Source: Calliopum simillimum | Taxonomy: Eukaryota; Arthropoda; Insecta; Diptera; Lauxaniidae | Reading direction: 5' to 3' | Length of the DNA stretch: 64,000 bases | Assembly (NCBI GenBank): GCA_951812925.1 | Contig: OX638370.1 | Coordinates: 94,192,897 to 94,256,896, forward strand | Part shown: positions 22,560-35,944 of the stretch, in pieces | How the letters are laid out: every line of letters begins with the position of its first letter | Position numbering within the stretch: position 1 is the stretch's first letter | Notes under the pieces: generated by a model | The model's input: the letters and a program-made list of their open reading frames with translations, nothing else | The model's database searches: none | What the model was told of the DNA's origin: nothing | Made by a program: the position numbers and the translations under genes

Positions 22560-23250
22560 ATATTAAGAAAAGAAAACAGAATTTAAATTTAAATCAATAT
22601 GGAAAATTAAGGTAAAATAAATGAACTGAAACCAATTTAAAAACACAAAATTAGAGGTTAAAAAATAAAACAGAATTTGAATTAAACTCAATATGGAAAA
22701 ATATAACTAAAAATTCATGAACAGAAAAATGTCTTTAATAAATAAAATTAAAAAAAAAAGGAAAAACACAAAATAAATGTTTTAAAAAAACATGATTGAA
22801 AATTAAATTAATGAGGCAAAATTTTAAGTAAAAATTTATAAACCGAAAATTGTGTTTAATAAAAAAAATTAAAAAAAAGTAAAAACAATTAAAGTTAAAA
22901 AAAAGAATTTACATTAAAACCACTATAGAAAAAATTTAAGTAAAAATTTAAGAACAGAAAATTGTGTTTAATAAATTAAGTTAAAAAAAAAGTAAGACAC
23001 AAAATCAATAATAAATCAATAAATGTCAAAAAAAAAAGAATTCAAATTGAAATCAATATAGGGAAAATTTAAGTAAAAATTTATGAGCAAAAAAATGTTT
23101 TTAATAAATAAAATTAAAAAAGAAATGAAACCACAAAATTAGGTGTTTTTTTTAAAAAAAAAAAAATTTAATTTAAATCAATATGGGCAAAATTTATTAA
23201 CAGAAAAATATGTATGATCAAATAAATAACATTTTAAAAAGTAAAAAACA
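22560..23250. repeat. AT-rich tandem array, ~110-130-bp units
   Basis: Six degenerate units share TCAATATGG, AATTTAAGTAAAAATTTA, GAACAGAAAA and TTTAATAAATAAAATT; marks at 22705, 22826, 22938 and 23071. Similar sequence resumes after the foldback at 24260-24560, so that element seems to have inserted into the array. Noncoding. Confidence 0.5.
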
Positions 23251-23286
23251 CAAATGAATGAAAACTAAAGTATTTTTATAACTATA

Positions 23287-24246
23287 CACGGTGCTCTTAA
23301 ACAGTCGATAGGTTTTTTGGCTATGTGGAGAAAATCTGTGAATGGGGTTTCATTTGTATTAGTTTAGTGGTCTGGAAAATGCAAACCCCGAAATCGTAGC
23401 TGATCATCCCCGCAAAATATCTCAAAAATACATATCCCATATAAAAAAAAAAAAAAATCGGAAAAAAAACTCAACAAACAAATATAAAAATAGTTATATA
23501 TAATGTATTTTGCAATGCTGAATCTGAATCCGGCCTTAAAATTGCTATATCTCATACGGTTTTTGAGATATCTTAGCCTAAACAAGGAAAAAAGACCTTT
23601 TTTCTATATTTTGAAGCTATATAACTAGAATATTGAACATTTATACGCAAAATTCGATACATTATCTGAAAGCTCCAATTTTTTCTTTAAAACCGCATTT
23701 AAATTATGTCAATAGCTTTATTTTTCTCTGAAATATCGTAGACTGAAATAATGACAAAACACGTTTTTTGCACTTTTTTAACTTTTAAGGTTAGGATATC
23801 TCCGAGAAAAATAAAGATATCGACATTATTTGAATTAGGTTTAAAAGATTGATTAAAGCTTTCCATTTCTGCATCAGAATTTACGGATATACGTCCTGTT
23901 ATATAGCTCCAAAACACAACAATAAAACATAGCGTCGGCTTTTTTTCCTTATTTAGGCTAAGATATCTCAAAAACCATATAAGATACGGCAATTCTAAGG
24001 CCGGATTCGAATTTAACATTGCAAAATACATTAAAAATAACTATTTTTATATTTGTTTGTTGCGTTTTTTTTCTGAATTTTTTTTATTTTATATGGGATA
24101 TGTATTTTTGCGATATTTCGCGGGGATGATCAGCTACGATTTCGGGGTTTGCATTTTTCAGATCACTAAACTAATACAAATGAAACCTCATTCACAGATT
24201 TTCTCCACATATTCAAAAAACCTATCGACTGTTCAAGAGCACCGTG
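23287..24246. mobile_element. 960-bp foldback element with TA target duplication
   Basis: Ends CACGGTGCTCTTAAACAGTC and the complement of CACGGTGCTCTTGAACAGTC, TA on both sides (23285-23286, 24247-24248). The inverted arms reach about 320 bp each, through GATCATCCCCGC and GATATCTTAGCC. Minus-strand frames inside (73 and 110 codons) mirror each other as arms do and have no known domain. Confidence 0.75.
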
Positions 24247-24615
24247 TATAATAATATATAAATTTGAATGAATTTATGTAAAATTAAAAATTAAATTACG
24301 AAAAAATAAAAATAAAAAAATAAGTGAAAATTATGTTTTTATAAGGAAATCAGAATTTAGATTTGAATGAATTTTGGAAAGTTTAAATAGAAATAGAAAT
24401 ATAAGAATAATAAATATGTGGATGTAAGCAAAAATCAGAGAAGTAAAAAACACAAAAGCACTGAAATTAGAAAGTTAAATTAAATATTTTTAGATAAAAA
24501 AATAATTTGGGCGAAACTGCTACAAAGGAAATGTCAATTTTTATGGTTTAAATAAAATAAAGAAAATAATTTAAGCAAACTGAATTATTTCAAATCATAC
24601 ATTTTTGTTTAAATC

Positions 24616-24646
<31 letters not shown>

Positions 24647-24791
24647 TGGTAATTATATTCTTTTCTAAATTAATAATAAAGAATGGAGAATGAACATTTT
24701 ATTGATATTGAATGAAGTTGTAGATCTTTTACAGACAACAAAAAACATAGTCCAAAATTTTCCGGGCCTTTTCACGAATTTTTTCCTTCAG

Positions 24792-25679
24792 CTAGTTGAA
24801 AAGGCTACAATAGTATTCAGAATTTACGGTTTTACCAGTTTGCAAGTAATCCACAAACAAAATTCTTTTCGCATCCCAAAAAACTGATGCTAACACCTCC
24901 TTGGCTGATTTTTGGACACGAATTCGTTTCGAAGCCGAAGAATCAGGTTCGTACAACTCTTTCGCCTCTTCTTTTGATTCCGAATCATGGTGATAGACCC
25001 AAGCCTCATCCATAGTGATGAATTGACGCACAAAATTTCCTTTATCCTTTTGAAAATGCTCTAAATGTTGCTGATAAAATCGCATTCGAATGTGTTTTTG
25101 TTCCATTGTTAGCGAATGCGGCTCCCATTGTTCACACAGCTTTCTGAAACCCAATACTTCAGTTAAAATATTGCTTACACTGCCCAATGAGGTGCCTAGA
25201 GCTTCTACTACATATTGCTGGATACAGTAATTTTTCTCATCAGAGAAGACAATTTGTGACAGATTTCCGGCGGCGTGCAAGCGCAACAACTCCTTGGCTC
25301 TATCGAGCCTAACTTTTTTTTGAGCAGGAGTGAGATCATGCGCCTTTTGGAACTTGAGGGCCTTTAGTCCGAGCTTGTTTGACAATATGTGTTGCATTCG
25401 TTCACGCGATATTTTCAGCTCGGCAGCCATTTGTCTGCCACTGCGTCTCGGATTTCGCTCAATTCTGGCCTTCACCTTTCGAACCATTTCTGGTGATGTT
25501 GCAGTTATTTTCTGACCACCACCATGTCGTTTGGCAACGCTGCCGGTACCATTGTAACGTGTTATGGTCCGATACACAAACATTTTATTCACTTTTAAAT
25601 GTTTCAGCTCAGGAACAATTGCTGGTTGCGATTTTCCAGCCAAATAAAGAGCAATCACACTATTACGTTTGAATTCCAT
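24792..25679 (-). pseudogene. Chimeric transposase frame made by nested mariner insertions
   Basis: This 295-residue frame joins two unrelated transposases. Residues 1 to about 150 (MEFKRNSVIALYLAGKSQ to IVFSDEKN) are the N-terminal half of a maT-like protein. From IQQYVVEALGTSLGSVSN onward the sequence is the middle of a DD34D-type mariner (MDEAWVYHHD, VFWDAKRILFVDYLQTGKTV). The junction falls at the inner element's TA insertion site (25223-25224) and happens to keep frame. Neither catalytic core is complete, so no activity is expected. Confidence 0.75.
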
Positions 25680-25840
25680 TTCGAAAATTTTTTATTTTCA
25701 ATAAATTGACGCGCAAATGCTTTTGGTTACTTATTGACAATAGAATGAACTAACATCATGCCAATTTTTAGACAGCTGTCATGTTCCATCTGTCAGATAA
25801 GTCTATCTGAAGTTGGTAACAGTTCGAATCAGCCACCCTG
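25225..25840 (-). mobile_element. Truncated maT-like element inserted in a mariner
   Basis: A 616-bp insert lies between TA dinucleotides (25223-25224 and 25841-25842). Its right end is CCACCCTG, complement CAGGGTGGCTGATTC, a mariner-type terminus. The left end (CAGTAATTTTTC) shares only CAG with it and cuts the transposase off just after FSDEKN, so the 3' half and its terminal repeat are missing. Confidence 0.65.
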
Positions 25841-27149
25841 TAAATTTCTTTCAGTCACTCGACGATTTTCTGTATTTTTTTTACGAGTTCTGGTGAAGTT
25901 GTTGTTTTTGGACGTCCTTGACGTGGATCGTCTTGACTTGTACGAAAACGTTTACTTGATTTTTCCATTGTAAAAAAATACTGTGACACGTCGATACTAA
26001 ATGGCTTGTAAACAAAGAATGAATTTACAGATTGAAATGAAACTTCTCATACGTTCATATGAAGAATGTACCAACATAACAAAAAAAAAAATTTTAGGCT
26101 AGTAGCAACGCCCTATCTTATCGAACCGCAAAACTTATTGAAAGTGTGTACAAAAACCATACAAAATACAAAACGCGCATACTGTTTTAGTTGCTTTCTG
26201 AAAAATTTTAAAATGCGATTATGGTTGTTTTTACTAAAAGGACTCCCATTAAAACAATAAAACAACAAAAATTAAAAAAAAAAATACCGAAAAATAATTT
26301 TTAAAACAAAAAAAAATTATGTTCATATTTGGGCTAGCAGAAGAAACGAAAAAAAAAAAAATTATTTCAAAACAAAGTGTAAATAAACTGAAATACATAA
26401 TCTTATTTGTAAGCAAGATGATATCACTAGGTCTATAAGGCTTCTAGAGTTTAACCTTCAACCCAGATTAGATTTTTTTTAGTAGGAATAATGAAAATTA
26501 AGTTTAGAATCTGTTTTGTTCCTGCTAACATTTTATGTTTCGCTTACATTTGTTTTAAAAGAGTTTCTTAAAGCTAAGTATTTAGTATCTTATATAAAGT
26601 ACTGTAAATTTTTACAAATTTCAGAATAAATATTCTCAGTTCTGTTTTATGTCTGTTCATATTTAGTACTCACTAAGGTTGAAAATTGAAGCCTGAAAAC
26701 TGAAGGTTTTGAATTGAAATTAAACGGCCGCGTTCCTTAGCCGTTTGTTATTCACAATTTAAAACCCTATGCTTTGCTGCAAAAGGCGGTGTTATTAATG
26801 TTGTCTCTTCTGTGTAAGTACTCTTCAATTCTACGAAAATAACGAAATCAAATGCATGGTATCTGTAGACTGCGATATTTCCAGAATATTGTTAATATTT
26901 TTTTTTTTAAATGTTTCTCATATATTTCAATATTTGAGTTTTAGTTTTCTGATTTTCTCAGAATTTCGTCTATCGTTTTGATTTTTCAACGCTTAAGTTT
27001 GTAAATACAATCCTTATGTGAGCAAAATCCAAAAGATGACTTCTCCATCAGTCTGTCACTTAGCGTTTTCTGCAAAGTATATAAAATAATTTATTTAATA
27101 GTTTTTAGGATTTGTGTCAAAACAACTAACGTGGATTAAATTTTTTTTT

Positions 27150-27208
27150 CTATACCTGCCACGCCTCCACTCCGGGCAATAGCAATATACTCTGGGTGTA
27201 TGCTATAA
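27150..27208 (-). repeat. Family A end fragment
   Basis: TATACCTGCCACGCCTCC to CTCTGGGTGTATGCTATA matches the outer 60 bp of the inverted family A copies (1230-1309). Confidence 0.5.
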
Positions 27209-27842
27209 TAAGCTTTTCCCAGAACTAATTAAAAATTGGCCATAACTCAATCTTAACTTAAATTTTTCTCAAGCAGACTTCCATTTTTTTTACAAATTTA
27301 TACTGACGAAAGATTCCTCTATTCTAAGCAATGAAGACTTCATTTTAATTACTTGACAATAAGATACAGCAAATGTAAGAAATGCAAGAGAACAAAGAGA
27401 AAGAGCATTCCCTGAGCAAATTGATTTAATTGATTCACTTTGCGTTGCGTCTGTGGATGATGCTTCATTGAATTCACTTGGAAAAACGTAGATGGTAAGA
27501 ATATTTGAAATGTAATTACAATTGAAATTGAACTGCACTTGAAAGCTTTCATAGCAATTTCTATCAGTTGGTTACAGTAAACGTTGGCGTCGTCGTCGTT
27601 GTCGGGTGTTAATAGCTCAACTCAAATTAAATGCGGTTGGTTCACTTAAGACCCCCCGAAAATCAGCAACAGAAGACATTTTAAATTGTTATTAATTAAA
27701 ATGATTTTAATCTTTTGGAGGATTTGAACACTCTATGTTACTAACTGAAAAGCTGTATAAAGGTTCAAATGAGTGTCGAAATGTGGGTATGCAGGGCTCA
27801 ATCTTAGCTGAAGTTGATGAAATGGAAAATATGATATGTATA

Positions 27843-28439
27843 CAGGGTGGTTGGGATTCGGTAGAACACCGGAAAATGTAAGATTCCTCGGACTATTCTG
27901 AACAACATTCTTAGTTCCATTTTTCGAAATTCCCAAAACTGACGGAAATACAGCCATCGGAAGATCGGGTTATAGTACTATTGTAATGTTGTGGTAAATA
28001 GCATGAAAATTTCTTTGGTTAAATTTTTTGTTTTCCTATAACAAATATTTTTGTGAAAGAAATCGGGCACAAATTACATATTAAATGAAAGGAAATGAAT
28101 TGGGGTTTCATAAATTGTTACTAAAACTATGTATTAATAATGCAGTTTTTGGAAAAATTGTGATCTAAAAAAAAGACTGGACAAAATTTTCGAAAATTTG
28201 TCATATCTCGAATGACTCGGATTTAAAACTTTGCCCAACCAATTTTGTAGCTAATTAACATACCTTTCGTTTGACATCAATATTATTAAAATGCATCAAG
28301 CGGTTCCGATTTTCCAGTTTGGTTTTCATAAAGCTATATCTTGATCTTCCGATGGCTATATCTCCGTCAGTTTTGTTCAAAATACATAGTCCCAGAAATC
28401 TTACATTTTCCGGTGTTCAACCGGTTACCAACCACTCTG
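27843..28439. mobile_element. 597-bp foldback element with TA target duplication
   Basis: CAGGGTGGTTGG and the complement of CAGAGTGGTTGG at the ends, TA on both sides. Arms of about 125 bp include ACATTTTCCGGTGTTC and GATCTTCCGATGGCTATATC. Noncoding. Confidence 0.7.
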
Positions 28440-29259
28440 TATATTAAAAATCATACCCTCAAGAAACCACAGAGAGAAGTTTTTCGCCAGACCCCTGAGT
28501 GGAATTCACATGGCAGTAAAGGAAGTAGTAGACCAAAAACCAACTGGAAAAGGTCGTTGGATATGGAAATCCAAGAATAAGAAAAATCGTGGCAAGATAA
28601 AAAATTCATTGCAAAGGATCCAAATAAATGAAGGCGTTTAATTTTGTCCCTATGTTCCTCCTAGGAGTTACAGGAGAATACAATATATGAAAAATAAAAG
28701 GTAACGTAATAATAAAAACTATGTATAAAAACCAAGAGGATTTATGACAAATATATAATTTTTTTATAATGCTCATATTCAATTTGAAAAACTTTGAAAA
28801 AGTAAATTAAAAAAACTTCCAACTAAAAACTCTGGCAGAATGGCATGAGTGTCACGATCTACAGAGTCAAATTTTAATTATACAAAGAGTTAAATCGATG
28901 TAAACGTCAAAGCATCAAACTGACATTTTGAGGAAAAAGAAGTTTTTTATAATCTGAGTTAATTTTCTGAGAGCATGAAATTTTTATATATTAATCTGGC
29001 CAAAATATACCGCGAGCTAATATGCAACTGTTATTTCGACGTAAAGTATTGGTAAGAGTAGATAAAAAGAAAGAAATGATCTGTAGAAGAAAAAAAAATT
29101 TCTAGATTGTCATGAGTGTCACATTGGCGAATTGTAGCTACTATATAAGTAAAATATATAATCCTCCTGTGGATTGGTTCCACTTTATAGGAAAATGCGT
29201 TGTAGGAGTATTCTCATATAATACGCCAGAATGACCCCATATAACGCGTTATGTACAAG

Positions 29260-30530
29260 GGTCAATCTTTGTGTAATCGATTAAGATTTGTGATGATAAC
29301 TCCAGTTTTTTTGAAAATTGGTGAAAAGTTAGAAGTTGACATACATATGACAGTAGTTAAATGATTTTCCGAAATTCCAAAAAAATCCAAGATGGTAGAC
29401 ATAGGAATCTCGACTTTTGGATAGTCATATATTTGAAAACTCATATCTCCTCGGCTTTTTATCCGATTTTGATTTCAGGGATAGTGTAAAAAAGTATGAG
29501 CTTTTGAAAAAAAATTACACTGAAAAAAATTGTATTTTAGGAGGAAAAAAAGCTTTTCTTCTTTTTTAAAGCCAACTTGGGGCTTGGAGCACCCTTTTTT
29601 CAAATATTTTTATTTAGAAGTAAATTTAATTATAAAAAAGTTTTTGAAAAAAGAGACAAAAAACCCTTAAAAACGGGACATAATAGGTTAAGATGTTCTA
29701 AAAAATGGTTCCTTGCTTGATTTCACGTTAATTTCTGTGAATATCTAAACTCATTGTATCACGTTTTTATTAGTCTTTTTGACCCCTTTTTCTAAAAACT
29801 TCGTTGAAAATATTTTACGAACAAACACAACACAACATTAAGCAACTTCAAAAACTCATTACTTGAAAACTATAAAAGATACCACAATTTTGAGGGTCGC
29901 AAAATAATTATCATAAAATTTACTTTTAAATAAAAATACTAAAAAAATAAAAAGGGCGCTCCAAGCCCCAAATTGGCTTTAAAAAAAAAAAAAAAAAAAA
30001 CTGTTTTTACATCTAAAATAAATATTTTTTTTTCAATGTAATTTTTTTTTTTTTCAAAAGCTCTTAGATTTTTACACTATCTCTGAACATTTCAGCAAAA
30101 TGGGATAAAAAGCCGAGGAGCAATTAATTTTCAAATATGTGACTACACACTGAAAAATTTAAGTTTACTTTTCTTAATTTTGATTCCCTTAGTATTGATT
30201 TTAAGCTTTTTTGGTATTAACTTCCGATTTTTTTTTTCAAAAAAGTTGGAAATTTATTCCAAAAAAGTATGAAATTTATTCCAAAATAGTTTAAAATTAA
30301 TACTTTTTTTGGTATTGTTCTATTTAAATACTTTTTGGTCATAAAATCAAACTAAAATTTTTACTGTGTATCCAAAAGTTGCATAGAATCTTATGGCCGC
30401 CATTTTGGATTTTTTTTTGAATTTCGGAAAATCATTTTACCACAAATATGGCGAATACTAACTTTTCACCAATTTTCAAAAAAATCGGAGATGTAAACCC
30501 AAATCTTAATCGATTACACAAAGATTGACC
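29260..30530. mobile_element. 1.27-kb foldback element
   Basis: The ends GGTCAATCTTTGTGTAATCG pair exactly with each other, and pairing continues through AACTTTTCACCAATTTTC, ATATCTCCTCGGC/GCCGAGGAG and GGGCGCTCCAAGCCCC. The right arm is lengthened by a nested insert at 30150-30370. No clear target duplication and no coding capacity. Confidence 0.7.
30150..30370. mobile_element. Small nested inverted-repeat element
   Basis: About 220 bp between ACACTGAAAAATTTAAGTTT and the complement of ACACAGTAAAAATTTTAGTTT, present only in the right arm of the surrounding foldback. Tandem TTATTCCAAAA wording inside. Confidence 0.45.
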
Positions 30531-32203
30531 AACAAATGATTCACGTTTAACTTTTCTCATTAAAAAGGGGTGTAAATCGAATATTAAGCATAAACTATGT
30601 TATGAACGAAATATGTGCGTTATATGAGGAAAAACACGTGTTATACGAGGGACATAAAATCGCGTAATATGAAAGCGCTTTATAAGAGAACCGCGTTATG
30701 GGGGAATTACTGTATTTGAAATTTTTAATTTTCTTAAATACGATCCATTATATTATAATGATTATAACTTTCCAGGAACATGACACATTTTTCACTAGTG
30801 TCACGATATTTAGGAAAAACTAGTTGCTTTAAGTGAATTCATATGAAAAAAAGCCTCAAATTTTGTAAACTCGATGGTGCATTGGACATATTTGAGTATT
30901 TGAAAAAATAATAACAAATCCATAATTGAATTTGCCACTAAGCCTTTAAAGCTCAATTAAATCCAATTAATTTTATACCATGAACAAAACTGCCTGTGAG
31001 ATTATAGGGAAAAGGTGGCAAAACTCCGCATATCGCCCCTATTCAAGTGAAAACACTAAGTCAGTTAAGTAAGTTAAAAAAATAAGTTTTTATTTTTTGT
31101 ATAAAAATTGTTGTTTTGCTTTTTTTCATGATTGAAAAACCACTCGTTAACAGTGATATGGTTATTATCACTCTAAAGTTTTGGACCAGAAATACCAAAT
31201 AACTCAAAACTAGAAAAAAATTACTTCACCTAGGTAAAACTAACATTTTTGAAAACTACAAAAAAATGTACATATATTGATACATACCTCTGGTTGTATT
31301 TTAATTAAACCTTAAAAAATGGTTTTATCTTGCAAGTCTAGATCGCTGCATTCTTATTTAACCCTTTATTTTTGTTAAAATTTTTTCTTTCATAAAAAAA
31401 ACTGCAGTTAATATTTTCACACAGTTAATTAATACACTTTTACAATACTTTCACTTTCACAAGGTTTGAAAGCCACTTTGGGCCCAAGAGCCTTGTCAGC
31501 TAAATACTTAATAAGCCAATGGATTTTGTTACTTCAAAGTCTCGAACTAAAATGTTTTGAGCAGCAGCTGGTGTTGCGCTATTTATACTCTGATCTCCCA
31601 TATTGATCGTGTGAAAAAATTCGTTTGTTTGAAAAAAAAAACCACCACCACTAAATATTTGTAAATAATTTGAAATGCAACGACATTCAACACATAGAGG
31701 ACTTCATCATAAGAGCACAACTTCGAGTAAACTTATCACAATACATGAAGGGTGGTGGTTCTGAATAATGATAACGAATGCATAAGAATGGACAAAGGCA
31801 AAGAAAACAAAATTGACTGATGTAAGATCAAATGGCCTTGGTTTTTTTATCCGGGTGCTGAACAAAATCTGCTGGTATTTAGGTAAAAAAAATAAAATAT
31901 AAATTTGTAAATTTTAAAATTAGCTTTTAATTTTTTTGCTCTTAATTGAAAATATGAAAAGAATTTAATAGTTCTGCGTTAAACAAAATTAAGAGATATC
32001 ATTAAACTGCATCCTTAATAATCGCTAGCTTACAGCAAGACCGGTCATAATTATAACGAAAAATACATTTTTTCGAGATAAGTATAGTAAGTACGCAGAA
32101 ATCAATACCCACTCAGGTTTTCCATTGTGTAAAAAAATCATAATGTTTTCTTATAAACTGATATCGTGCTAAGAATTATTTATATTCGTATTATGTCATT
32201 ATA

Positions 32204-32775
32204 TTAGGGGTACTATTTATATTTCGGGAATTGGCAAACTAATGCCAATAGCTGAAATCTGGCAACACCATAATAAAGTTTTACATGTTTAAGCATAAAC
32301 GTACTCACAACGTTTTGATATACAAGTGCTATTTGTTGTTACAGTAAGTTAAGAAAATCAATTTTTCCAGTGATAGTTTAAGCGATTGATAAATTATGGG
32401 GTTTCCAACTAGAACAAACTAAGTGTTCATTCCGAACTATGAACACGATTGAATTCCCTATACCAGCCATATGCTGTGGTTTTTGATGGTGCTTTATCGC
32501 CATATAAAAAACTGAGTTCATTGACACATTCTTATTGAGATAATCGACGTCGTAAGTTGTGAAAAATAATCCAACGAAAACCTTCCCTTGAAATTTACAT
32601 TTTTTGGCCAAATTGATTTTCTTAACTCACTGTAAGCAAAACTAATAGCACTTGTACATCAAAACGTTGTGAGTACGTTTATGCTAAAAAAATGTCAAAC
32701 TTTATTATGGTGTTGCCAGATTTTAGCTATTGACATTTGTGTTGCCAATTCCCGAAATATAAATAGTACCCTTTG
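32204..32775. mobile_element. Mariner-derived foldback with two 5' ends
   Basis: A 572-bp element flanked by TA (32202-32203, 32776-32777) with arms of about 175 bp that both derive from the 5' leader of a mariner related to the one at 46323 (shared wording: AACGTTTTGATGTACAAGTG, ACAGTGAGTTAAGAAAATCA). The centre, read on the minus strand, holds the start of a transposase with stops (FRWIIFHNLRR, ECVNEL, LYGDKAPS). The 3' end of the parent is absent. Confidence 0.6.
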
Positions 32776-33559
32776 TAGCGACTCAGTGTTTTATTAAATC
32801 TTCAGAATAGTGATATATTTTGAGTTGTGACATTATTGTTGAAAAATAAAGGGAGATGTCTGTGGTTCATAATATCACAAGATCCCATAAAAATACGACC
32901 AAACGTGGTTGGTGAAAACCTTAGAATCTGTTAGCCGGAAAATAAATAACGTCGATGCTAGTTGAAAGAAGACTGCTCAAAATTTGCAAAAAACTTTCCG
33001 ACCTCGTATGAGCTAAAAGCAAACATTCGATTAATCGAACTCTAACATTGACTCATACCTGTGCCTTTCAGGTATTGACAAGTGTTGATTCTTGGATTAC
33101 AACTGATAGCTAAAACCTTTTCCTATAAAAACTTAACTTAACTTTATTTTATATTTTATATAATTTTTTTAAAAAAGGTCTATTGACAAGCAATTTTTAA
33201 CCAATCCCCTTAAAATAATGGAGAGGGGTGGGGAAGTGGTTAATAGAAACTGCTTAAAAATCAAAGTAATATAAATAACTATCTTCCTGTTATCATTTAC
33301 TTTCATAGTTTAAATAATTATTGAAAATGGTCAATTTAAATGTTCGATTAATCGAAAATGTGTTAAAAGCGTTTTCCTTGAAATTTTGTTTTATTTTTAC
33401 TTGCAGCAAAAAAAGGATAGAACTAGAATAAGAAAAGAGTAAGGATCCAGTCACCAAATGTCACCGCGGCCTATAAGGATTATTGTGCTAACCCTGATGA
33501 GACTAAATTAGAAGACAGTCCGTAGCCGCATGGCATTAATTAATGCCAGTATGTCCCTA

Positions 33560-33910
33560 GGGAGCAAGGCGCACACCTCAGAAGTAGAGGGGTACGCGAT
33601 TGAAAAGTTGCGAAGTCTGTGTCCGGATAGTCTGTCACAGCGACAAAGAATTCGCTCTGCTATTTCCTTTTATTCACTACAGGATCTACAGAATTCATCC
33701 CTTGTTGCAGATTGTACTTATCGAGTTTATCTGCAGTTTCATTACCATCAATTCCACTATGTCCACCCAAATGAGTTGTACTTTATTTAGGGAGGTGAAT
33801 CAGATTAGTATTTGGAGGCATTCCCAAACTAACAACGTTGAAATTTTGAAGGAGCTTAAGGCTAAAATTGTCGCCTTGCTAGAGTCTAAACTAAATAAAT
33901 TCGTATAGCA
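33560..33910 (-). pseudogene. RNase H fragment of a non-LTR retrotransposon
   Basis: Across two minus-strand frames it reads LDSSKATILALSSFK, LVWECLQIL and then GGHSGIDGNETADKL, which is the DSQAA, WEC and WVPGHSGIxGNExAD order of RNase H domains in I/R1/Jockey-type elements. The plus-strand frames here (86 and 102 codons) are shadows. No RT was found nearby. Confidence 0.5.
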
Positions 33911-35944
33911 ATCTAAACGATTAAAGTTCATCAAAAAACTAAGACGCAAAAAAAATATGCAATTCTCACGATCAACACTTGGATAAAAGAAAAAACCACC
34001 ACCACCTTAGAAATCATGTGTCTGTACAGTTGACTTACAAAGGAATTTCAATTTCTACGCAGTTTAAGTAAAATGCTGCATGTCTGAAAACACCAAAGAA
34101 AACCACTCTCCGCTCGAAGTGAATAAATAATTTATATGTACATACGGTACATTTTCAATTGGGGTGTTTTACTGCTTCTTTTCTTATGGAAAATTAGGAT
34201 TTATAAATCCAATGTAGAACAAATTTTCCCACATTTGCTGTTTTCTATGGCAAAATATTTATATACGTTTTAAGAAAAGGGTGCGTGTTACCTATAAACT
34301 CAAAGGTTTTTTGACTCAACTCGCTCCGACTTGATTAGTAGTTTAAAGAGAGCAAATTTTGAGTCTTTTGTAGAGAAATTCTTGTTATATTTCCTATACT
34401 ATGTACTCTCTTTGTCACATACGATCACTCACAACTTTATACTGAAGGAATTTTTTGCATTGTTACTTTGAGTCAATCCCATTATGTGCGAACAGTACTC
34501 ATTTGCAAAAAAATTCAATATAAAAGATGTGCGTACCCTTGCATTATCAGCCCTTAAATTTAGTTCATTCTAGTAGCGAAATTCTAGAAACATAAATTCG
34601 AATTTCAAAGGCATTGGTTTCGTTTTGAAGTTGTATCAAATGTTTTAAAGTAATAACGATATATTGAATTCATTGCAAAGTTATGCTGGTTAACCAGTAG
34701 CATGCACATTAAGGCTACCGTACTCGCATTCGATAATAAAATTAATCACAAACTTTACCAATTTATTGGCTACCCCACTGTTGTATTGTAAGACTACTGT
34801 CCTTATGTGGAATCGAATCCTTGATAAATGCGGGCTCGCGTGCTGATGTCACACGAACGAATGAGCGAACGAATGCACTCGATAAGCGCAAGCGGAGAGC
34901 ATTCCATCAGCAAGTCATAGTGCATATGATTCACTGGATTTGACTTTACGGGTAGGGTACATATATGCAGTGGCGGCAGTTTTCAATTGATAAACGCAAC
35001 CGTTTTATTTCATTGTGTCGAAATGCGGGCGCGATTACATGTCATACCATCATAACACCGTCAGGATGCCGTTTATGTACGTGGGAAAAGGAATTCTATT
35101 TAATAAAACGAATAAAGTTAATTTAAATTCTTAGGAAAAATTTACTTTTTTAGTAATGTACTATTTAAACGTTAAATTAAAAAAAAAAAACTGCCTATTT
35201 TGAGATCAAAAATTCTTATCGCGTTTCCTAATAATTATTTCGTACAAGTACTAAGTCAATAAGGCAAAATTTTACTGAAAACCTGGAAAAGTAGACCAAC
35301 AACTCCGATTTTAACAATTTTTTTTTTTAAGTGATCCCTATGCTATTTTAACTGAACCCCTTATGTTTCTGGAGTGGACTTATTAAAGAGGAGGGGGAGG
35401 AAGCCCCCAAACCAAGTCTAAAAATTTAAAGAAAATTTTAGAATTTGACAAATAGGACCGTATCTTGCCCTTGCCCTTTCGTTCAATCCATCTTAAGGTG
35501 TGTTATTTTTATCAAAAAATATTATTTTCTTGGTGAAAAAATTTTTTTAAACTTAAAAACACTTTTGAATTTTTTTTAAAAAAACCCCATTAATTTTTTT
35601 TTTAAAAGTACTTTAAATTAAAGCATAATTTATAAGCTTTAAAATGATGTATGACTCAAAATGGGATTCGGTCGTAAGATGAGAGTTTTTGGCTTTTGAA
35701 CGCCCGCGGCAGGCAAAACTCTTTGTTTACATCTCACGGAAAAAGTGTACCAGGCATTAAATGCTTATAATCGTCCATGAAATACGTGTGAAACTTTTGG
35801 GAATTTTTTGGAAAGTTAAAAAAAATTTCTTATCTTATATGAAAACCGCTATAAGTTGGGAACCCCTGGATGGATTTGTAAAATGTTGGTGTCATATGAA
35901 AGGTATTTTGACAGCCTATAAAAAAGTTTTCAGCATATTTTCAA

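Larger units (their letters stand above)
24690..25990 (-). mobile_element. Disrupted mariner element (outer host of the maT-like insert)
   Basis: The N-terminal part is at 25850-25965 on the minus strand (MEKSSKRFRTSQDDPRQG, GRPKTTTSPELVKKIQKIVE), the middle and part of the catalytic domain at 24792-25222. With the inner element removed, the parts join at TTTA/TCCAGC as KKFIQQYVVEALG with one TGA just before. After VNSEYYCSLFN there is a TAG, then LKEKIREKARK and a deletion that removes the last two catalytic Asp. Outer terminal repeats were not located with confidence. Confidence 0.65.
30535..35450. other. Mostly featureless AT-rich DNA
   Basis: Only the mariner-derived foldback (32204-32775) and RNase H fragment (33560-33910) can be named. 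Near 34840-34930 there is a GC-richer stretch with GCGAACGAATG repeats of unknown role. Confidence 0.4.

Noticed and set aside
33530..33908. Small host gene of 86-102 codons
   Set aside because: The minus strand shows a retrotransposon RNase H signature over the same stretch.
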